NCBI RefSeq assembly: GCF_004118155.1
Contig: NZ_SAIQ01000001.1
Span: 868,001-932,000, forward strand
Source of the DNA: Edaphocola flava
Lineage (GTDB): Bacteria > Bacteroidota > Bacteroidia > Chitinophagales > Chitinophagaceae
Reading direction: 5' to 3'
DNA: 64,000 bases
Under the pieces are notes generated by a model. It made no database searches, was not told where the DNA came from, and saw only the letters and a list, made by a program, of their open reading frames with translations. The stretch's first letter is position 1. The number at the start of each line of letters is the position of its first letter. Shown here piece after piece: positions 60,371-64,000 of this stretch. The position numbers and the translations under genes were made by a program.

Positions 60371-61306
60371 TTATTGTTGCTGGAAAGTGCTGACATGCCT
60401 TTCCGCTTTGGTCGGAAAGATATCCTTAATGGTAATCAGGATACAGGTTTCTTCTACATCTCCGAAATCAGGGTTATTTGCCGTATCGAATGTTTTCATC
60501 GTGCTACTCAGGTTCATATAGTTATTGATCAGCGGAGGTATATTTTCACCACGCTCCTTCACAAAGTTATTGAGCAGTAGGTGTCCTTTCTTGTACTCCT
60601 GCCCCTGCAGCTGATTCAGGAAATCATTTACAGGACTCACAATATTTACTTTCAGCTCCGGCTTCGCCTGCAGCAGGTTATCCTTATCCGGGAAGTAATA
60701 CTGCATAAAGGCCATAATATGATCTCTGGCCAACAGGTCGAAGGTCTTATACATGGTTACTTTACCAAAGAAGTACTTAATATCAGGGTGCAGTACGACT
60801 AGTGCCCCCAGTCCATCCCAAAGATTGTCCAGGCTGAAAAGCCCTTTTTTACCTCCGTCTTTTCCCTGGTACAAGGGTTGTACGAAACTGCGACCCAATT
60901 CTATGGTATCCGGCAGGTAATTCTTTATAAACTGTTCTGAAAAATCAAAGTAATGTGTGGTAGACAGGTGTACTTTACCTGCTTCGTCAATGGCATCCTT
61001 GCATTTAATATAACGATACCCACCAATAATTTCCTTATCCTCAGGGTTCCATACAATCAGCTGCTGATAACTGTACGGTCCTTCATCATTCTCGTCCAGG
61101 TCATAAGGTTTTCCGGTGCCCCCGCCGCCGTCACGGAAGGCCCACTCGCGCAGGCGGCCGATCTCCAGCAATACATTAGGGGCATTGTCTGCATTTACAA
61201 TATATATTTCATTGCCCCCTTTATTGGTTTTACGCAAAAAGGTATGCTCGTTCAGCTCCTGCTCTAATAATGCTCTGGATACCGGTGCTATGATCTCTTC
61301 CATCAA
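60371..61306 (-). CDS. GNAT-type N-acyltransferase (glycine/ornithine lipid, GlsB/OlsB-like)
   Basis: Protein of 311 residues with a PF13444-like GNAT domain: EIYIVNADNAPNVLLEIGRLREWAFRDG, the Glu-Leu-Gly-Arg segment TIELGRSFVQPLYQ (about 139-152) and LDNLWDGLGALVVLHPD. In the OlsB/GlsB family this domain moves a 3-hydroxyacyl chain from ACP to the amino group of ornithine or glycine. In Bacteroides the glsB-glsA pair makes glycine lipid (established, from memory). The next gene upstream on this strand is a PlsC-like acyltransferase, matching the second step. I infer an aminolipid role; the amino acid is unknown. Confidence 0.72.
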   Translation of the reverse strand: MMEEIIAPVSRALLEQELNEHTFLRKTNKGGNEIYIVNADNAPNVLLEIGRLREWAFRDGGGGTGKPYDLDENDEGPYSYQQLIVWNPEDKEIIGGYRYIKCKDAIDEAGKVHLSTTHYFDFSEQFIKNYLPDTIELGRSFVQPLYQGKDGGKKGLFSLDNLWDGLGALVVLHPDIKYFFGKVTMYKTFDLLARDHIMAFMQYYFPDKDNLLQAKPELKVNIVSPVNDFLNQLQGQEYKKGHLLLNNFVKERGENIPPLINNYMNLSSTMKTFDTANNPDFGDVEETCILITIKDIFPTKAERHVSTFQQQ

Positions 61307-61381
61307 AATCTTGTAGAATATAGAATAGGTTAAAATTAATCAGGTCTAAATTTAATATTAATATTTGTAATCTCTATGACC

Positions 61382-62269
61382 TTATTTTCCCTTTGAGGGC
61401 TGCTGGTACACAAATGTACGGGCATACTCTTCAAAGCTGAGTTCTGGGTTTTTGCCCATTGCATATACGTATGTTCTCATACACTCTGCCCACTCATCCG
61501 GCTTGCGGCTATTGTCAAATACGGTATAAGGTATAGGCTTTCCAAAATGTATGTGCGTACTGTTATTGCGCAGTTTATACATTTCATTTGGGAGATAAAG
61601 CATTTCAATATTGGCCTTTATCCCTAACATTTTACGGAAACTGCTGAGTCGGTAAAAGAATTTGCTGAGCTTGCCCTGTACCAGAACAGGGATAACAGGT
61701 TGCTTATATTGTACTGCCTTTCTGATAAAGCTGCGGTTCCAGGGAAGATCCTGTATCACGCCATCTATTTTACGGCTTACCAGTCCGGCAGGGAAGATCA
61801 TCGTTACATTGCCACCGGCATATATCTGATCTATCCGGCGCAGGTTCTGGGCTGCATTAGCACCTACTTTATTTACAGGTACGAAAAGGGAACCAAAGTT
61901 CTCTAGCCGTGTAAGGATGTCATTAACCAGGAAGTGGATATCTTTTCTTACCTTACTCACTATCTGTATCAATGCCATACCGTCGATACCACCAAGCGGG
62001 TGATTAGAGGCGATGATACAACCTCCTTCCGTCGGCACATTTTCCAGGCCCGACCAGGTGATCTTTGCACTTACCTCTTCCAGTGCGGCTTCCAGGTATT
62101 CAAATTCAAACTTATGGTGATTTGCATTTTCGAAGCGGTTTATATCCTCTTCATGTACAATATTCTTGATGTAGTTAACCAGAAAGCTGGGTGTCCACTT
62201 ATGGGCAGACGGATTTTTATCCCGGAAGATCTTATCTATATCCACATATTTCTTAAATGCCATACTCAA
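61382..62269 (-). CDS. PlsC-like O-acyltransferase (GlsA/OlsA-like)
   Basis: Protein of 295 residues. The acyltransferase motif is ASNHPLGGIDG, with His90 and Asp96, thus H-x5-D rather than the usual H-x4-D; the extra residue is also known from hemolysin/OlsA-type members. GNVTMIFPAGLVSRK (block III, about 172-186) and the last VIPVLVQGKLS follow. In aminolipid pathways this step adds a second acyl chain to the hydroxyl of the first. It lies between the GNAT gene (75-base gap) and the hydroxylase-like gene (57-base gap). Confidence 0.85.
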   Translation of the reverse strand: MSMAFKKYVDIDKIFRDKNPSAHKWTPSFLVNYIKNIVHEEDINRFENANHHKFEFEYLEAALEEVSAKITWSGLENVPTEGGCIIASNHPLGGIDGMALIQIVSKVRKDIHFLVNDILTRLENFGSLFVPVNKVGANAAQNLRRIDQIYAGGNVTMIFPAGLVSRKIDGVIQDLPWNRSFIRKAVQYKQPVIPVLVQGKLSKFFYRLSSFRKMLGIKANIEMLYLPNEMYKLRNNSTHIHFGKPIPYTVFDNSRKPDEWAECMRTYVYAMGKNPELSFEEYARTFVYQQPSKGK

Positions 62270-62326
62270 CTTATTGAACCTTGCAAATTAGTGAATTTAT
62301 GCGGCTTGTATTACAAATATGGGCGT

Positions 62327-63181
62327 TTAGCGGAGAAATTTTGCATTTCTGTTAGTACTCCACTCTGGCGGCATCAGGGCCAAAAGAATCTTTTCCCGGA
62401 TCGTTTTTGCCGCCCGCATCTCTGCAAACAGTTTACGGAAAGCATATAGCTGCACATCCCAGAATCCCTTGGGCTCATGGCCTATGGAGCCGTATACTGG
62501 TTTGGCCTCTTCTGCCACGAAAGTGCCGAAAAGCTTATCATAAACATTCATAAACTCGCCGTAATTCTTATCGATATACTCCGGGTTGCGTGCATGGTGT
62601 ACATGGTGTGCCGAGGGGTCAATCATAATCCAGTTCACCAATGGTATTTTAGACACCAGATCTTCATTGATATGTATAAATGTACCCCAGATTTTAAGCA
62701 ATGAGTATGTGATCACGAAGACGACTGGCTCTACACCAAACAAGGGTATAAGCAGGTATAATGCATCTGTGCTGATGACGTCAAATATAGAGTTCCTCAC
62801 CCCTGTAGAAGTATTCATATGTAATGCAGAGTGATGCACTTCATGCAGGCACCAGAAAAAGCGCACTTTATGGCTCAGGTAATGGGAGCAGTATTGCAGG
62901 AATGTGTAGAGGAAGAAGCACAACGCAAACTGGTACCAGCCCGGAAGGAGGTTTATAAAACGATGCTGATACAAATAGGGATTAACCCGGGCGAGCAGTA
63001 TATACTGAAGACTTGTCTGGGTCACAATGACCAAGAGACCAGACAGGACATTGATGCGAACTTCCCTTAAAAGAAAGCGCTTGTTGTTATAAAGATTGTA
63101 TGCAAATTCCAGTGCTATAAAACTGATGACATAGACTGGCAAAAACTGTTTCAATGATTGGTAAAAGGCGATCTGATTCAT
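62327..63181 (-). CDS. Sterol desaturase / fatty acid hydroxylase family membrane protein
   Basis: Di-iron membrane enzyme of 284 residues. Histidine boxes: H100-x3-H104 (CSHYLSH), H113-x2-H116-H117 (CLHEVHHSALH), and H192-x2-H195-H196 (AHHVHHARN). HINED (170-174) and NYGEFMNVYDKLFGTF follow. About four hydrophobic helices surround them. Family members hydroxylate or desaturate lipids with O2; OlsE, which hydroxylates ornithine lipids, is one of them. A -7 element at 63232 makes it the first gene of the candidate lipid operon. Confidence 0.9.
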   Translation of the reverse strand: MNQIAFYQSLKQFLPVYVISFIALEFAYNLYNNKRFLLREVRINVLSGLLVIVTQTSLQYILLARVNPYLYQHRFINLLPGWYQFALCFFLYTFLQYCSHYLSHKVRFFWCLHEVHHSALHMNTSTGVRNSIFDVISTDALYLLIPLFGVEPVVFVITYSLLKIWGTFIHINEDLVSKIPLVNWIMIDPSAHHVHHARNPEYIDKNYGEFMNVYDKLFGTFVAEEAKPVYGSIGHEPKGFWDVQLYAFRKLFAEMRAAKTIREKILLALMPPEWSTNRNAKFLR

Positions 63182-63231
63182 AAATGATCATATTTTATTA
63201 TATCCTCTCCAACGTCCAGATAATTTCTCCA

Positions 63232-63239
63232 CAAATTTA
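63232..63239 (-). promoter_or_regulatory. -7 element for the hydroxylase-like gene
   Basis: Minus-strand TAAATTTG matches TAnnTTTG, 50 bases before the start codon at 63181. Confidence 0.55.
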
Positions 63240-63285
63240 ATGAATCAGGATATTAATAACATCTATTAACCTTCATTTATGAAAT

Positions 63286-63314
63286 AAAAAAAGGGTACCC
63301 TATTCAGGGTACCC
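63286..63314 (-). terminator. Intrinsic terminator after the DUF6607-like gene
   Basis: Perfect 9-base arms (63293..63301 and 63306..63314) with a 4-base loop; on the minus strand a T run follows immediately. It lies 21 bases after the stop of the DUF6607-like gene. Confidence 0.88.
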
Positions 63315-63335
63315 ATCACATTGTGAAAAGAAAGT

Positions 63336-64000
63336 TTATTTGATAGTGATGTACTTCATCATTACTTTTTCAATTTCTTTTTTGCGTGCTGCATCTTTCA
63401 GTTGTTTTTGCTCTACTACATCCAGTGCCTCATACATTAATTTATCATCTACCGCTTTAACCAGGGTCAGTGTGTTACCTTTGGACATTTGCTCATTCCA
63501 TACCGCTACAACATCTTTCCAGAATTCTTTTTTCTCAGCAGTCCAGAATTTAGCGGCAGCATCACATTTACTGTCTTCTACACGCACATATTTGTTATAT
63601 CCCTTTTCGTATGCCAGTACATTATCAGCAGCGCCTTCTTTGCGAATGATCTTTTTATTGTCCTGCTCATGCATATATCCTTTAGAAGAAACGATAAGGC
63701 GATTAGTACGCTCCATTACGTTATAATCGCTGCGTTTAGTATACTCTCTGCGAGGTAAAGGTGCATCTGCAGTGTTCAGCCAGAAAAGCTGACCATTAGT
63801 CTCTACCCATTTAGAAGTACCCTGGTAGCGTGGTGCATCATCTACTTCCCATACCGTTTGCGTCCACTCACCTTTTACAGCAGCTGCGCTTAATGGTGCT
63901 TTTTTGATCCACTTCTGATCGCCGTTATAGCTCCATAAGTTTGTTTTTTCAAACTCCCAGTCTTCTCTCCAGTGCTTGATCACCTGACCACCGGCAACGA
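63336..64000 (-). CDS. DUF6607-like protein, C-terminal part (partial)
   Basis: The frame is open to the window edge, where codons continue through VAGGQVIKHWREDWEFE, so the gene starts outside. About 221 residues are seen. The pattern (VIKHWREDWEFEKTNLWSYNG, WTQTVWEVDDAPRYQGTSKW, LPRREYTKRSDYNVMERTNRL) resembles DUF6607 proteins, secreted beta-rich proteins of unknown role. A GTG at 63983 in this frame is internal. The last residues are rich in Lys and charged helices. Confidence 0.72.
   Translation of the reverse strand, partial: VAGGQVIKHWREDWEFEKTNLWSYNGDQKWIKKAPLSAAAVKGEWTQTVWEVDDAPRYQGTSKWVETNGQLFWLNTADAPLPRREYTKRSDYNVMERTNRLIVSSKGYMHEQDNKKIIRKEGAADNVLAYEKGYNKYVRVEDSKCDAAAKFWTAEKKEFWKDVVAVWNEQMSKGNTLTLVKAVDDKLMYEALDVVEQKQLKDAARKKEIEKVMMKYITIK

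Noticed and set aside
1-64000. CRISPR arrays, tRNA or rRNA genes, insertion sequences, prophage genes
   Set aside because: No regularly spaced repeats, no cloverleaf-like intergenic sequence, no rRNA-like stretch and no transposase, integrase or phage structural frame was seen; short gaps leave little room.

Overview
The window is a 64-kb stretch of a Bacteroidota chromosome, most likely from Chitinophagaceae or a close relative. The evidence is a SusC/SusD pair, three secreted proteins with C-terminal type IX secretion (T9SS) sorting domains, a GldF permease, and many -7 promoter elements of the Bacteroidota form TAnnTTTG. Bacteroidota-type lipoproteins and a moderate G+C content (judged by eye) agree with this. 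Coding density is high: 62 genes are called, with partial genes at both ends (nadE on the left, a DUF6607-like gene on the right). I saw no rRNA, tRNA, CRISPR array, prophage or insertion sequence. The place names are inferred; no database search was possible.

Layout. Positions 1-7.4 kb, plus strand: nadE end, tryptophan 2,3-dioxygenase, a DUF937 protein, a TatD-like hydrolase, tcdA, asnS, a GT2 glycosyltransferase, hemJ and a 74-aa protein. 7.5-13.1 kb: M28 peptidase (minus), an oxidoreductase with a 2Fe-2S domain, a tetrapyrrole-methylase-family protein (minus), two small lipoproteins and hemW (minus). 13.2-23.8 kb, all plus: a secreted protein, a hexapeptide acetyltransferase with a flippase, hflX-pdxJ, three tandem outer-membrane beta-barrel paralogues, gldF, then rsgA, a GNAT, holA and an SDR. 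23.9-38 kb is envelope and secretion territory: a DUF4394 T9SS protein, parE, a pabA/trpG amidotransferase, cvpA, a yqeY-like gene, a second T9SS protein, susC-susD, and a T9SS trypsin-fold protease. 38.3-47.5 kb: a pseudouridine synthase, an LpxH-like phosphatase coupled to a glycosyltransferase, M1 aminopeptidase, photolyase, a DUF1684 lipoprotein, fhs and a tandem USP protein. 47.5-48.1 kb is gene-free and holds a train of hairpins. 48-54 kb, minus: a protein of 35-residue repeats, then an efflux operon tetR-tolC-hlyD-MFS. 54-64 kb, mostly minus: murF-tilS, two OmpH/Skp chaperones, murI, an AraC regulator (plus), and an acyltransferase-acyltransferase-hydroxylase cluster that looks like aminolipid synthesis.

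How the parts work together. Cell-envelope building is the main theme (murF, murI, Skp-like chaperones, LpxH-like, flippase, glycosyltransferases, beta-barrels, SusCD, T9SS cargo). The rest is translation and RNA housekeeping (asnS, tilS, tcdA, hflX, rsgA, yqeY-like), cofactor metabolism (nadE, pdxJ, hemW, hemJ, fhs, pabA) and replication or repair (parE, holA, photolyase).

The most interesting points are: (1) a hairpin-train element at 47.6-48.0 kb whose terminal 48 bases recur inverted at 7.5 kb with one mismatch; (2) a 16-bp perfect inverted repeat on both sides of the tetR efflux promoter; (3) the three-gene candidate aminolipid cluster at 60.4-63.2 kb; (4) the secreted 35-residue-repeat protein; (5) SusCD beside a secreted serine protease rather than glycanases; (6) an Arg-to-Lys change at the expected substrate-carboxylate-binding position of the tryptophan dioxygenase; (7) an inverted repeat filling the spacer of the hflX promoter; and (8) several genes whose -7 element sits so close to the start codon that the mRNA would be leaderless.
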